The notes below the pieces were generated by a model that saw only the letters and a list, made by a program, of their open reading frames with translations, did no database searches and was not told where the DNA came from. A program made the position numbers and the translations under genes. Below, piece after piece: positions 25,401 through 36,600 of a stretch of 64,000 nt of DNA (position 1 is the stretch's first letter; every line of letters starts with the position of its first letter). Source of the stretch: Prunella strophiata (Eukaryota > Chordata > Aves > Passeriformes > Prunellidae); NCBI GenBank assembly GCA_036583965.1, contig JAZBQD010000013.1, positions 11,741,848 through 11,805,847 of the forward strand, written 5' to 3'.

Positions 25401-28400
25401 TGTTCCTGTAATGCTGCTTGGTAAACCACTTTATTTATACTGGTTGCACAGTGGAGGCCGGGGCATAAGAATGTACTGGGTGAGTACTGAAAGACACTCA
25501 CACATTTCCTCAGTGCAGGAGAATTCAGCTGCTCTTTTATTGCACAGAGTGTGTCCTTACTGGGTATTTCATAGAATGGGTTGGCTTGGAAGGGAGCTTA
25601 AAGCTCATCTCATTCCACCCTCTGCCATGGGCAGGGACACCTCCCACTCTCCCAGGTTGCTCCAAGCTCCTCCAGCCTGACCTTGGACACTTCCAGGGAT
25701 CCAGGGGCAGCCACAGCTTCTCTGGGAAAACTGTGCCAGGGACCACACCAACCTCATAGGAAAGAATTTCTTCCGTGTATCTAACCTAAATTTCAGTTTG
25801 AACCCATTACTCCTTGTCTTACCAGTTTCTGCTCAGTTTAGAAAGCTTTGGACTGAAACACATAATAGTACTTTGTTCCTGTAAATCTTCTTGCCCTTGC
25901 CTGTGACTACTTTAAGTAAATTTAAAAAATGACAGTGGCAGCCTGCTTGAAGAGACAATACATCCCCATTTTGCAGAGTGGCTACAAGCTTATCCGAAAA
26001 GAAAGTGAAGAAGAGGTTTGTCTCCTGCCATATCATGATCTTGAAGAAGGTGGCAGTCACTCAGACACGGGGCTCAGAGAGGGGGATGCAGAAGAGGTAA
26101 TGTTTTTACTTAAACTCTGGTTTCTATGTTCTTAAAAGCAAATTAGAAGTGGGCAGTCAATAGATAACCTGTACACTACATGCTGAGCAGTTTTGAAACT
26201 CAGCTGAGTCCTTTACAAAGGCCTTGGTGCTCAAATGCAGTTTACTTATAGTCATTTGTTGCTATTTTATCATTATTTTTTTAGTATTTTCAGACTGTTA
26301 CAGTAAACCACAACCTGTCTGTAGTAGAGAACAGAAAGAGTGTTTTATTTGCAATTAAGACTGCATCTAGGATTACAGCTTATTTTCTTATATTGAAGAA
26401 TGTGATAAAAATCCTGGGTTTTGTCTGGTTTTATGGATTCTTAAACTTGAGGCAAGGTGGTGACTGCCCTAACAGCTTCCTGTTAATTAATCTTGGCTTT
26501 TCAGCTGGACAAAAGTCTTCCTATGTCTGCAAATTACATCTTGTGATGAGGATTATTGCTAATGGGGGTTGGGGCAGCATTCCTAGTCCCCACCCACTGC
26601 TGCTGTTTAGTTTGGGCAAAATTTTAAAGGTCTGGGCAGATGCCACTGATTCTTTCTGAACTGAAAGACAAAGAATTGCTTCAGCTTCCTAATGTGCAGA
26701 ATATGTATAGTTCTTGTCTCACTGGGGTAGTAGACTCTTGTTTCTTGTGTACAGAAAATACAAGAATTATTTACTTAAAATGTATTATACAAAGTGTTGA
26801 CATACAACGTTCAGACAAAGTAAGTGTTGAAATTTTCAGTAATATCAGTTTTGAAACTCTTTATTAGTAACAAGTATTTATATTTAGAACTGACAGTACT
26901 AATGTGGTTATCTTTTTATCAGTAGCCTTACTGATAATTATGCCTGCTTTTAAGTATGAAAAAATTGATATTGTTAACTTAGAACCTTCAATAGAGTGGG
27001 AATTAGAACCATAGCTGGTTATAGTACTTAAAGTTTTCACGTATTGGATCATATTCCCTGTGGAAAACATAAATTGCATTTGTTTTTATCTACCAACAAG
27101 GTAATACTGGGAAACTGTAGCGTCTGATGTTTTTTTTAATGTTATCTCTGTAATAAGTATCTTCTGCATGGCACACTTTTTTTACTTGATACAAAATCAA
27201 TTTATTACCCTTCATTTGAATTCTTCCTCCATGTAATAAGGATTTACAGATGAATGTTTTTGTTCTCTTATGCTTTGTTCTCTATGTTGTTAAAATTGAT
27301 ACAAATGTGTTTTTATTTTTTAGCTGAACTTTTCAGATGTTTTTATGAATCAAGCAATTCATACCATTGAATACTGCCTGGGCTGCATCTCTAACACAGC
27401 CTCATACCTGAGACTCTGGGCATTAAGTCTTGCCCATGCACGTAAGTGGGGGTGGGTTTTTTGATATTTTTTGGGTTCTTTTCCTACATCTGTATTTTTG
27501 ATGCTGTTAGAGGGAGGCTGGCCTGTTCCACTGATACTACTATGAAATACACTTTTTCTTAATTAAAAAAAAAAAATCCCTATTTCAACTAATCATGATC
27601 TATGGAAGCCTCTAAACTAAAACTGTGACTCCATGTAAAATATTGCTCTCAGTAGATCTGATTTTGACACTGAGGTGTACCTTTATACATGTGAGGGGAT
27701 GGGGGCAGCTCTCTGGGGAGGGGGATTGCTTTTAGGTCCCACGTTCAGCAGGTTCTCTTCTGTTGGTTAGATGAGCAGGTCAGAGTGGCTCAGTGGGTGA
27801 AGGCACCCAGTACCAACATTAATTATGGCAACTTTTTGGTTTTTATTAGAGTTATCAGAAGTGCTGTGGCAGATGGTGATGAGAGTGGGTCTGCGTGTGG
27901 ATACGAAGTACGGTGTCCTGCTGCTAATCCCTGTGATGGCATTCTTTGCTGTGCTGACAGTTTTTATTCTGCTGGTCATGGAGGGCCTTTCTGCTTTTCT
28001 CCATGCTATACGACTTCACTGGTACATTCCTTTTTCTATATACCACTTCAGCATATACTGGCTTGTTCAAGGGGAACTTTTATGGCAAAACTTTAGGTGT
28101 CTTATTAAAAAGGGCAAGTGTAAAATTCAACAGCCTCATTGCTACTGAAATACATTTATTTAGTTATACTAAATAAACAGCTTGTTAGTTGGATTTTATT
28201 GTTCTTCTGGAATATTTTCAGTAGATTCAAATATTATATTGGCTTATGATCCATTTTAACTTCAAGCACATTCACAAAGTGTAAGTACATTTGATTTGTA
28301 GTATTGCAGCTTTTCATAATGTAGAATATTAGTAACTTGGATAAGTATTTTTAGTTTCAGTCTGGTTATCTCACTATATGGTTTCAGTCTGTTTAGTTGG

Positions 28401-29011
28401 TTCAACAGAACATTTCTATTAGTGAGTGGGGCTGCCAATCCTGAAGTATTTTAATCCTTTCTTAGTCTTGGTATCACAAGCTCTGCACTTTGGAGTGGAT
28501 TCAGAGTATGTTTAGTTTGAAATCTGATGAAATTTACAATTTAAACAAAGGCGTCTAGTGTCCAAAGACAGGAGGTGGAGCTACATACATGACAGATTGT
28601 CCTCATGATATTGCATGTTTGCAAAATGATTGGCTACAACTTACTCAGTTTGTTTCTGAATAAGCTACAAGTAAGAAATGGGCATTTGCAGCCCAGTTTA
28701 GTGCTTGTGGGTCTCCTGAGAAACAGGAGTTAAGTAATAAAAATAATAAAATTAGCCTGGGTCTGTGATGGGAAGGTTAAATAGCTGCACAGAAAACAAG
28801 TGAGAGGATTGGAATTGGTTTTGTTCAGCTTCTTGGGTTGCACAGTTCTGTCCCTTGACAACTAATTTTGGATTCATGCACAGATTCTGTTTTTTTGTCT
28901 CGTTTCAGGGTGGAATTTCAGAACAAATTCTACTCTGGTGGAGGATACAAGTTTACGCCTTTCTCTTTTAAGCACATTTCTTTACATTTTAATAAAGATG
29001 GTGCATTATAA
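13273..29011 (+). CDS. ATP6V0A2: V-type proton ATPase 116 kDa subunit a2 (ATP6V0A2), 20 exons
   Basis: Subunit a of the membrane Vo sector forms the half-channels that carry protons to the c-ring; the a2 isoform serves Golgi and endosomes. Exons: 13273-13389, 14733-14811, 15813-15910, 16687-16824, 17168-17268, 17922-18048, 18827-18909, 19254-19347, 19658-19870, 20399-20549, 21278-21417, 22116-22270 (or 22995-23149), 24080-24170, 24467-24585, 25018-25228, 25360-25479, 25977-26096, 27324-27441, 27850-28021, 28909-29011. All phases agree and give 849 residues (human 856). Residues 1 to about 400 form the cytosolic arm ([18 protein letters not shown] start); the rest is multi-pass membrane. The essential channel arginine is near residue 749 in [13 protein letters not shown], across exons 18-19. 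Exon 12 is duplicated; only one copy can be used. The a2 isoform call rests mainly on position between TCTN2 and DNAH10. Confidence 0.95.
13605..13686 (-). mobile_element. CR1 fragment, antisense
   Basis: TCACAGAATTGTTATGGTTG, then GGAAGGGATCTCTGGAGATC and CCAGTCCAAACCCCTGCC are the reverse complement of the CR1 3' end. It lies in ATP6V0A2 intron 1. Confidence 0.8.
21521..23271 (+). repeat. Tandem duplication of about 878 bp carrying ATP6V0A2 exon 12
   Basis: Sequence from about 21521 to 22390 recurs directly at about 22399-23270 (offset 878-879). The copies meet at a run of T near 22390-22404. By eye they differ at about six positions: one extra A near 22466, C/T in AAGGACGTG, C/T in TTTCCGAAG, T/C-run lengths before the exon, and GGC/GGG in the exon. 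Each copy contains intron 11 sequence, the acceptor, all of exon 12 and its donor. Confidence 0.93.
22995..23149 (+). CDS. ATP6V0A2: Duplicate copy of ATP6V0A2 exon 12
   Basis: This 155-bp exon equals 22116-22270 except for one synonymous change (GGC to GGG, Gly). Acceptor and donor are intact. Because 155 is not a multiple of three, splicing both copies together would create AGA TAA at the junction, an immediate stop. Only one copy can therefore be in a functional mRNA. It encodes a membrane part of subunit a ([20 protein letters not shown]). Confidence 0.8.
25570..25830 (-). mobile_element. CR1 LINE fragment, antisense
   Basis: CATAGAATGGGTTGGCTTGG, CTGCCATGGGCAGGGACACC, CCAGGTTGCTCCAAGCTCC and TTTGAACCCATTACTCCTTG in order are the reverse complement of the CR1 3' region. 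It lies in ATP6V0A2 intron 16, between exons ending 25479 and starting 25977. Confidence 0.88.
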
Positions 29012-29945
29012 TTTGGCTGCTGTCAGCAGAAATGTTTGGAATTGTCTGCAAATAACTGTGGATCTTGCCTATGAATGGTTTCTTGTGGAACAAAGTGGTT
29101 TTCACTGATTGCCTTATAATGCAGCCAAACAATTCTGTAAAACATACCTCCCATAGAATGACATAGCAGATCTGGAGCACCTTGTGAAATATATAGATAT
29201 AAAATGTACATTTTTCTTGATAAACTAATGTTGTAAATTAATTTTATTCTAAAAAAAAAAAAAAGTTGTTACTGCTTGTACTGGAACCCATGTAGGCTTT
29301 TTTTTTTGAGTCTCTTTATGACTTCTAAGTTATCTGAAAGACTTTTCATTATATTAAACATTCATTACTAATCACATAGTTAACCCAGCTGCATCTTGTG
29401 CACTTTGGGAGCCATTCAACAATGCAATAGAAGCAATGTCTGTTTTCAGTCTGTATTCCAGGATGATTATGAAGTGTAAATTTATACACACCAATGCAAC
29501 TGAGCTCTTTTTTGGCCATATTTAAAATTGCACTGGAAATGTTATCTCTTCATTCTGGGTTTCTGCCTAGAGTTGCTACTTTAAGCTTTTGGAAGCCACA
29601 CTGATATTTATATTTATATTTAACGCTATTGAAGAAGGCAGGATTAGAAGTATTATTCCTCTTTTTTTCCCCTGTAGTGCGGAAAAACTTTTGCACATGG
29701 AATAAGGAATTTGCCTCGATCCCTGTTTCTGTTTTGGCTCTAAGGACACAAACAGCACTCCCTGATAGTGTAGAACCTAATTTATACCGCATAGGTCGAC
29801 AGGGATCGTTTTCTATTATTTTTGTATCAGTGTGAAAACGGGGATATTGCCATGATATTTTAACATCTGTGCCATACGAACAGCACAAATTAAATTTTGC
29901 ACTTGTTTCATACGAATTCCCAATAAAGCCTCGTTTGCGCTGTGC
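29012..29945 (+). other. ATP6V0A2: ATP6V0A2 3'UTR
   Basis: AT-rich sequence follows the stop codon at 29009-29011, with an A-run near 29252-29265. It ends near the AATAAA at 29922-29927, where base composition changes abruptly to GC-rich. No coding frame of note. Confidence 0.6.
29922..29927 (+). terminator. ATP6V0A2: ATP6V0A2 poly(A) signal AATAAA
   Basis: AATAAA in TTCCCAATAAAGCCTCG is the last canonical hexamer before the GC-rich spacer. Transcript cleavage is likely 10-30 bases further on, about 690 bases before the DNAH10 start codon. Confidence 0.7.
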
Positions 29946-30002
29946 CGAGCGGGCCCTGCGTTTGTCCGTTCCCTTTTCCCTGCCTCAGGCGCCGCTTTTC
30001 CC

Positions 30003-30480
30003 GTGAGGGGCGGCCGGTGCCGGGGGAACCGGCGGGCGCTGAGGGGAACGAGCGGCCGTGAGAAGCGGCCGGTGCCGGGGGAGAACCAGCGCTCGTGAGC
30101 GGCAGCCGGTGCCCCGGGGAACGAGCGGCTGTGAGGGGCGGCCGGTGCCGGGGGAACCGGCGCTCGTGAGGGGCCGCCCGTGCTGAGGGGAACGAGCAGC
30201 TCGTGAGAGGCGGCGGGTGCTGCGGGGAACGAGCGGCCGTGAGGGGCAGCCGGTGCTGAGGGGAAGGAGCGGCCGTGAGGGGCAGCCGGTGCTGAGGGGA
30301 AGGAGCGGCCGGTGCCAGGGGGAAGCGGTGCGGCCGGTGCTGAGGGGAAGGAGCGGCCGGTGCTGAGGGGAAGGAGCGGCCGGTGCCAGGGGGAAGCGGT
30401 GCGGCCGGTGCTGAGGGGAAGGAGCGGCCGGTGCCACGGGGAAGCAGCGCGGCCGGCGTTGAGCAGAAGGAGCGGTAGCA
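30003..30480 (+). repeat. GC-rich imperfect minisatellite upstream of DNAH10
   Basis: A degenerate tandem family with the core GCGGCCGGTGC followed by CGGGGG, TGAGGGG or CAGGGGG and then AAGC or AACGAGC. Units vary from about 30 to 50 bp. They are most regular between 30230 and 30440. Long minus-strand ORFs across it are repeat by-products. It overlaps the CpG island of DNAH10. Confidence 0.85.
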
Positions 30481-30631
30481 CGGGGCGGGCTCTGCACGGG
30501 AACACGGCCGCTCGAGGCGCCTCCTGAGGCGGGCACGGAGCCTCCCGAAGCGGGCTGAAGGCGGGCAGCAGCCGTCGCTCCACCCCGCGCCGTTGCCGTG
30601 GCCACCGGGAGGCGTCGGGCCGGTTGCCGCC
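30480..30631 (+). promoter_or_regulatory. DNAH10: Likely DNAH10 promoter / 5'UTR
   Basis: CpG-rich sequence without a TATA box ends in the Kozak-like GCCGCCATGAG. It carries an X-box-like site at 30592-30605 and a second GTTGCC half-site at 30623-30628, next to the start codon. Confidence 0.55.
30592..30605 (+). promoter_or_regulatory. RFX X-box-like site
   Basis: GTTGCCGTGGCCAC matches the palindromic X-box GTTGCCATGGCAAC at 12 of 14 positions. RFX factors use X-boxes to drive ciliary genes, and dynein arm genes are typical targets. It lies 27 bases before the DNAH10 ATG. Binding is an inference. Confidence 0.5.
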
Positions 30632-33600
30632 ATGAGCCTGGACGACGTGCGGGTGCTGTGGCTGCGGGACCGAGCGCTCTCCCTGCTGGGTCTGAGCGAT
30701 CCGGCGCCTTTCGAGGAGCTGCTGAGCCGCGGCGAGGATGCGCGGGTCGTGCTGCGCTTCTTGGGCCTCGGCGCCGAGGATGCGAGCGGGGCGGGCACGG
30801 CGCTGCTGCTGCTGCGGGCCGAGCGGCCCGGCCCGGCCGGTGAGGAGCGGGTGGGAGAGGGTCCCCCTGCCCCGGCCCGCTGAGCTCTCCCTGGGCACTG
30901 CCTGGCCCCAGCTCCCTGTTTCCCCCTCCCTCAAACCCCTCTTCGTCCCATCTGCTGAGTCGCAGCCCCCTGACCCCTCGTTTTACCCCTTTTCCTGCCT
31001 TTCCATCCCTTGGGTTGGGCTGTGTTCTCCTGCACCCCTTCTATCCCACCCATTTCTAGGAATTTTGTCCCTTCTATTTGTGGGATTTGCACAATCCCTC
31101 TGCAGTGTTATATCATGCTTTCCTTCCATTTTGCATTTGTGCACTTGCAGGTGGCACGAGTGAGCGTTTATATGTGGCTTTTAATGAAATTCCCTGAAGA
31201 GTTTGTGTCAAATTCTACTGTGTATTTTCTGAGAGACACCAAAGGTATGTGCCCTGAAGAACTGCAGCCTCAGCATTTTCAGTTTTGCATTAAACAGCAT
31301 GTCCCACTGTGAAGATATGATAGAGATGGGGACTCAGGATAGTGCACATCCAACTTATTTAACTGGGTAGGAAAGCACTCAAGATTTTCCTCCTCTGTCT
31401 GTAGAGTAAGAGTTCAAATCAAGCCACTGTTCTTTTGAACAAAAAACTATATTTTAACTGTCAGGCTGGGTTGTAAAGACTTAGAACCAGGTGATGATGC
31501 TGAACTATTTTTCTGCCCTTTCTGAAAAAGCATTTGCACTATTAAAACCAGCACTAGTTTTGAACATGACTTACGCCAAACCTATTGGTGTGTTATTGGA
31601 GTTTTAACTTATTATGAAAAAGACTTTATACTTTCTGTATCAGTTAATTAGATTTATACTAATTTTTTGTATACTGTTTAGAAAGCGTTGCTGTGCCTAA
31701 AGACCTGACTGAAGCTAATGAGATTCTTCCTCAAGTGATAAAGTCTGGTATGCTGACTGATGATACTCTCTTGATGCTAAAGAATGCCATCTCACAGGTA
31801 AATGAATGACAGCTTTATATATGGAATCTTGAGTGTTTCTAGGAGTGATTTACCTATTTGGTATTATATGGACTATGCATAAGAAATATTAATATTTAAT
31901 AAGTGACCTTCATATGCCAAAATAAAGTATTTGTGAATGGTTATTTGATATTTTGTTGCCCCATTTCCCCCCCCCCATTTGAGAGTAATTTAAGAGTGTG
32001 ACACCTCTATTTCTGTGCTCGTGCTCACAGACTTTCATAAAGGCATGCTGGAGCTGTTCCCCTGCAGAACTTGAGGCAGAAAGAATGATGCTAAGGACCT
32101 AAAATGGAATGGGACACACTTAAATTAAATTTTAGAACTATATCTAATGGTTAAGTGAATTGCTTGTAAGCTTTTTTTTTTTTTTTTTAAATATGAACCA
32201 TCTAATCTATGGCACCTATTTCAATCCTAGCAGTCTTCACCAGCTCCCTCCCATGGTCAGCAGGAGACTGAGAAAACTTCCTTTGATTCAGACAGTGAAA
32301 ACACGGATTCTGAAGAAATTAATTTACCTGAGACTGAGCCTAGAAAGTCAGTGGAGGACTCTAGTACTCTAATGGAGAGTGAAACTCAGCTGATTATACC
32401 AGGTGAGGTGAATGTTTTGCCTCTGCCAGCACTGTGGTGATTAGAGCACATGGCAGCAGAATGAGGTTCACCTGAGAGTGGCTTTATGTAGAATAACAAA
32501 TAGATTTGATCAAAGCTGTTCTTTGCTGATACCAGCTGTGCTTTTCCCACCCTGAAGCATACATAACAGGCAGTGTGGAGAAATGGATGAAATCAGTAAT
32601 AAGTCTTTGAAAGAGTTTGGAGTAAGAGTAGGAGAGGGGGTAGATATATCCAGTGGTGCCAGAACCAGACAGTTCATTCTGTGTGCTTTTTTCTCCAATA
32701 GAACATCTTAAACTGAAGATGCCAACTGTAAATCTGGATAGAGAAGTGGCTGTTCTTGCCACAGTTCCAGGAGTGGTTCAGTCTCTGAAAAGTTGTGCAG
32801 TGACCTGGCAGAAATTAATATCTGGAGTTCTGGAGAAACAACTGGAAAAGGTTCCACAGGTAATGTTGCCTGTAACACCAAGATGCTTTTATTCCTGGAG
32901 ACTTTGCTTCATTTCCCCACAAGAACTGTGTTAATTTTTAATTCCTCTTCATGTTTGATTGTTGAAAAACCATTTACTAATTCTTGAAAAGGAGAACAAA
33001 AGTAGTGAGGAACTGTGTGGCTCTGGGAAATGGAATATAAATAAAATATGAAGTAATTCACTGCAGATCCTACCCACACAGGATAACTGTGGAAAACTAA
33101 GGGGCTTTTGTTATCTGCTCTCTTCTAAAGAGCAAAGAAATACTAAAAGCTGCACTGAGAATTTTTTTTTTAAATAGACAGCTATTTTTTTTTTTAAAAA
33201 GTGATCTCAAACAAAAGCAAAAATTCTTATTTTCAGGTTTTGATTCTGCAAATGTATGTATAAATAATACCAATAAACATGCTGAGGGATTTTTTGTCTA
33301 TAAAGTTACCTGTGTGAAAGCCACAAGCTCAGGGATATACTCCCCATAAGCAGTTCCCTTCAGTGTGTCTACAGCTCTTTATTTCAGGATCTTCTTATCT
33401 CTGGCTTTTTGCATGGTTGAATCATATCAAGTTTATCTCAGCATAAAGTTTATTGAAAAGAAGGAACAAATATAATCCTGATTATAAATATTCACTCTTG
33501 CATAATGGTAATTAATATTTTTTTATTTGATTCCACATTGCTTGTAGGGTAATGGTCCACTTGCAGAGATTAACCTCTGGCGTGAAAATAATGCTACTTT

Positions 33601-36600
33601 AAGGGCTCTTACTGAACAGATAAAGCTTCCAGAGGTGCAAAAAGTCTTGGAAATACTGCAGGAAGCTGAATCTGAGTTTACTGGAGCTTTACAGATAGTC
33701 TTAAGTGACCTCAAAAAACATCACATGGAAGCTCAAGATAATGCTAAGTTTCTCTCAACTGTCGAACGCCATTTGAAGGTACCTGCCCTTGAGAAAACTT
33801 GGTCAAGTTTGAACTGCACTTACCTGAGTTTGGTTTCTCTGTTGATGTAACCACCTCTTGTTTACTTTTTTCACTTTTTAGCAGCAATAAAGATATACTC
33901 TAGATTAACAGATTCTATTTGATTTTAAGAAAGAGTTGCTTATTTTGTATGAGTTTCAGTAGTTCTAATGTTTGAAAGCTCAGAGCTGTGAGCACTTGGT
34001 TTGTAGTCCAACCTTGGGAGTCTTGATGGCATAGCTGAACTGGGAAAGACAAAGATTTCTCTACTCCATTTTTTTTAAGGTAGTTTCTACCACAAATTAC
34101 AGCTGATATTTCAAAGCCTAAATTGTATTGAAAGTCATCCAAACAAAGAGTTGAGCCAAAATTTAAAATCAGGACCTAAAATCATCTGGAGCAAAAGGTG
34201 CAGATTTGCACATCTTTAACCATGTGTGTTATTTAGGCACCAGGATGTCTCCTTGTCCACACTATTTATTTAATTATCTTACAGCCTTTCATAACCTGAG
34301 ACAGAAATAAACCTTTACAGAATAAACATTAGTTTACTGAATATGAATTTATATGTCTTCATGAACTCTTACCCACAACATGCATTCCACAGAATTTATC
34401 AACTGGCACTGGGGTTGATGTTATCTCGAGTGTCATCCCCTCCCTGCTGAATGCCCTGAGGCTGGTGTGGATCATGTCCCGGTACTACAACAAGGATGCG
34501 CGCATGGTGCCCTTCTTGGAGCGAATCTCCTGGGAGATTTCCCAGAGAGTGCGCAGGGTTGTGGATCTGCAAACACTCTTTAGGTAAGTGCTGGGTTTCT
34601 CTTTCACTGGGCTCTGTTTATTAAAAGCTTTGCTTGTCTTACACGAAGTGCAGTAGATGATACTTCCACCAAAGAGGTGTCCGTATTTTTCAGCCATCTG
34701 AAGTTGTATTAGGGTCAATGAAAAGTCAATTTCTTTTGTAATTTTCATAAATTGCTAGATCAGCCCGGAGGAAATAAGTTATTGTTCTCTTTTGTATTGA
34801 AAGAACATAAACCAATAAAACAAATAGAAGGATAGAGGTAAAAAAGTGGCATAAATATAACCAAAATCACTCCTTAAATAATATCTCCTTTCACAATCAC
34901 ATTGAAAATAAGTTACATGTTTTACCTACATCTTGTATAGTTAGGAGCTGCTAAACCAGAGTATATTATTCCAGTTGAGATACGATTTTTTTATCTACAG
35001 TATTTCTATCTATAATATCTTAATCTGTGTTGATTTGATTAATAGACAAGACATAGCTGCTGCAAAAAAGAAAATAACAGAAGCCAAAAACACTCTTGAA
35101 CAATGGAAAAAATGTTATTTTACTACTTGTATCCAAGTTGAAGAGTCAGGAAGTAAGAGATACTGGAAATTTGATGTGAAACGTTTATTTGAAAAAACGG
35201 ATTATATGGTTTCAATCTGTCAAGATCTGTATGATATTTTTCAGGTAGGAATATAGACAATAAATAAGGAGATTGTTTAATCACTGTCTTCTTCTGTAGA
35301 GGAGATTATTTTGTGTTGTAGACTTGTTAACAACTTGTTAACAACTTTTACTTTTATGTTTGAGATCTGAGTGGTGCCTTTGATTCCAACAAAACTGCGT
35401 TTAATGCTGGAGGTGGAATAACTTTTCTCCAGGTACTGGCTGGGGAAAGGTGCCACTGTGTACATGGTGTGAACATAAGACTTGCAGCAACTGTTTCACA
35501 CATTTGTGGTTTTCATGGGTTGCCACCTTAATGAGGTAGATAAAATAAGTATACTATAATATAAAATTTGGCTATCTGTCAAGCTGTTTATTAATTGCAG
35601 AATAACCTATGAATGGAGAGATGCTGTGTTTAGGCTAATTTAAGTCAGGGTAATTAGCAATATGGACAATCAATAAACTGTGTGTAAAATGGAGTGAAAA
35701 GAGCTAATAACTGAGTATTACCTGTTATAACAACTGAAGTGCTGGGCTTGTAGATTGTTGCTGGGGTTTTTTCAGTGTCTCATAATAAAATATTTGAAAT
35801 TTAAATCACAGCACAAACTGATCATTCTCTGAGTGGCTGATATTTTTTAAAAGAAAAAATTAACAATAATGTGTTCAGTGGCAGAAAAAATAATAAAAAG
35901 AAAGTTTTATGGTATGTTCTTCTGAATGAATAGGTCACTGAAGAGCTTCACAATATATTTATTCCTGAGCTGATAACTGTGACAGAAAATCCAAAGGGTG
36001 TTGATGAACTACAGAGAGAAGTAAATATAGTAATTAGTCCTATGGAAGACCTGACCTTTGACCCTTTTAGCATGGAAAATGCACGTGAATGGGCAATTGT
36101 TATGGAAGAATTTAGAGAAGATGTTCTGGTAAGTGCCATATACTGTGATTGCCAAAAAATAGTAAAACTGAGCTTGACTGCTCTTATTAAAAAGTATTTT
36201 CATTTTGCCACCCTTTTTTGGTTTTGCAGGATGAATTTCTAAGTGATGGGGTTTCTTTGCTTTCTTCCTTTGTTTAGGATATTGAAGAAAAAATGACAAA
36301 GTTTATTGATGAATCTTTTACGACCCTTCGGTCAGCAGAAACTGCTTTTGACATGCTGTCAAAGTACAAACGCATCCAGATTCCTGAAAATATTAATAAG
36401 CAGTTCATGAAAAAGTTCAATGTTGTTTTGGAGCAATATTTTAAAGAGGTATTCAATTTAGGGATTTCTTATCCAATACATGAAGTTCTTTACCTAATGA
36501 AAATCATAAATCTGTATATGTCTAAATACCTGTGTGGTGTAATTTGCTATGTAAAAGACTGAAAACTTTTATAAATAAACATGATAATTGCTCTCTTTTT

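Noticed and set aside
28989..28994. AATAAA as a poly(A) signal
   Set aside because: It lies inside the last coding exon of ATP6V0A2 (codons Asn-Lys), upstream of the stop.
29816..30934. 372-codon minus-strand ORF
   Set aside because: It runs through the GC-rich minisatellite and antisense to DNAH10 exon 1; its Pro/Ser/Arg-rich repeats come from the minisatellite.
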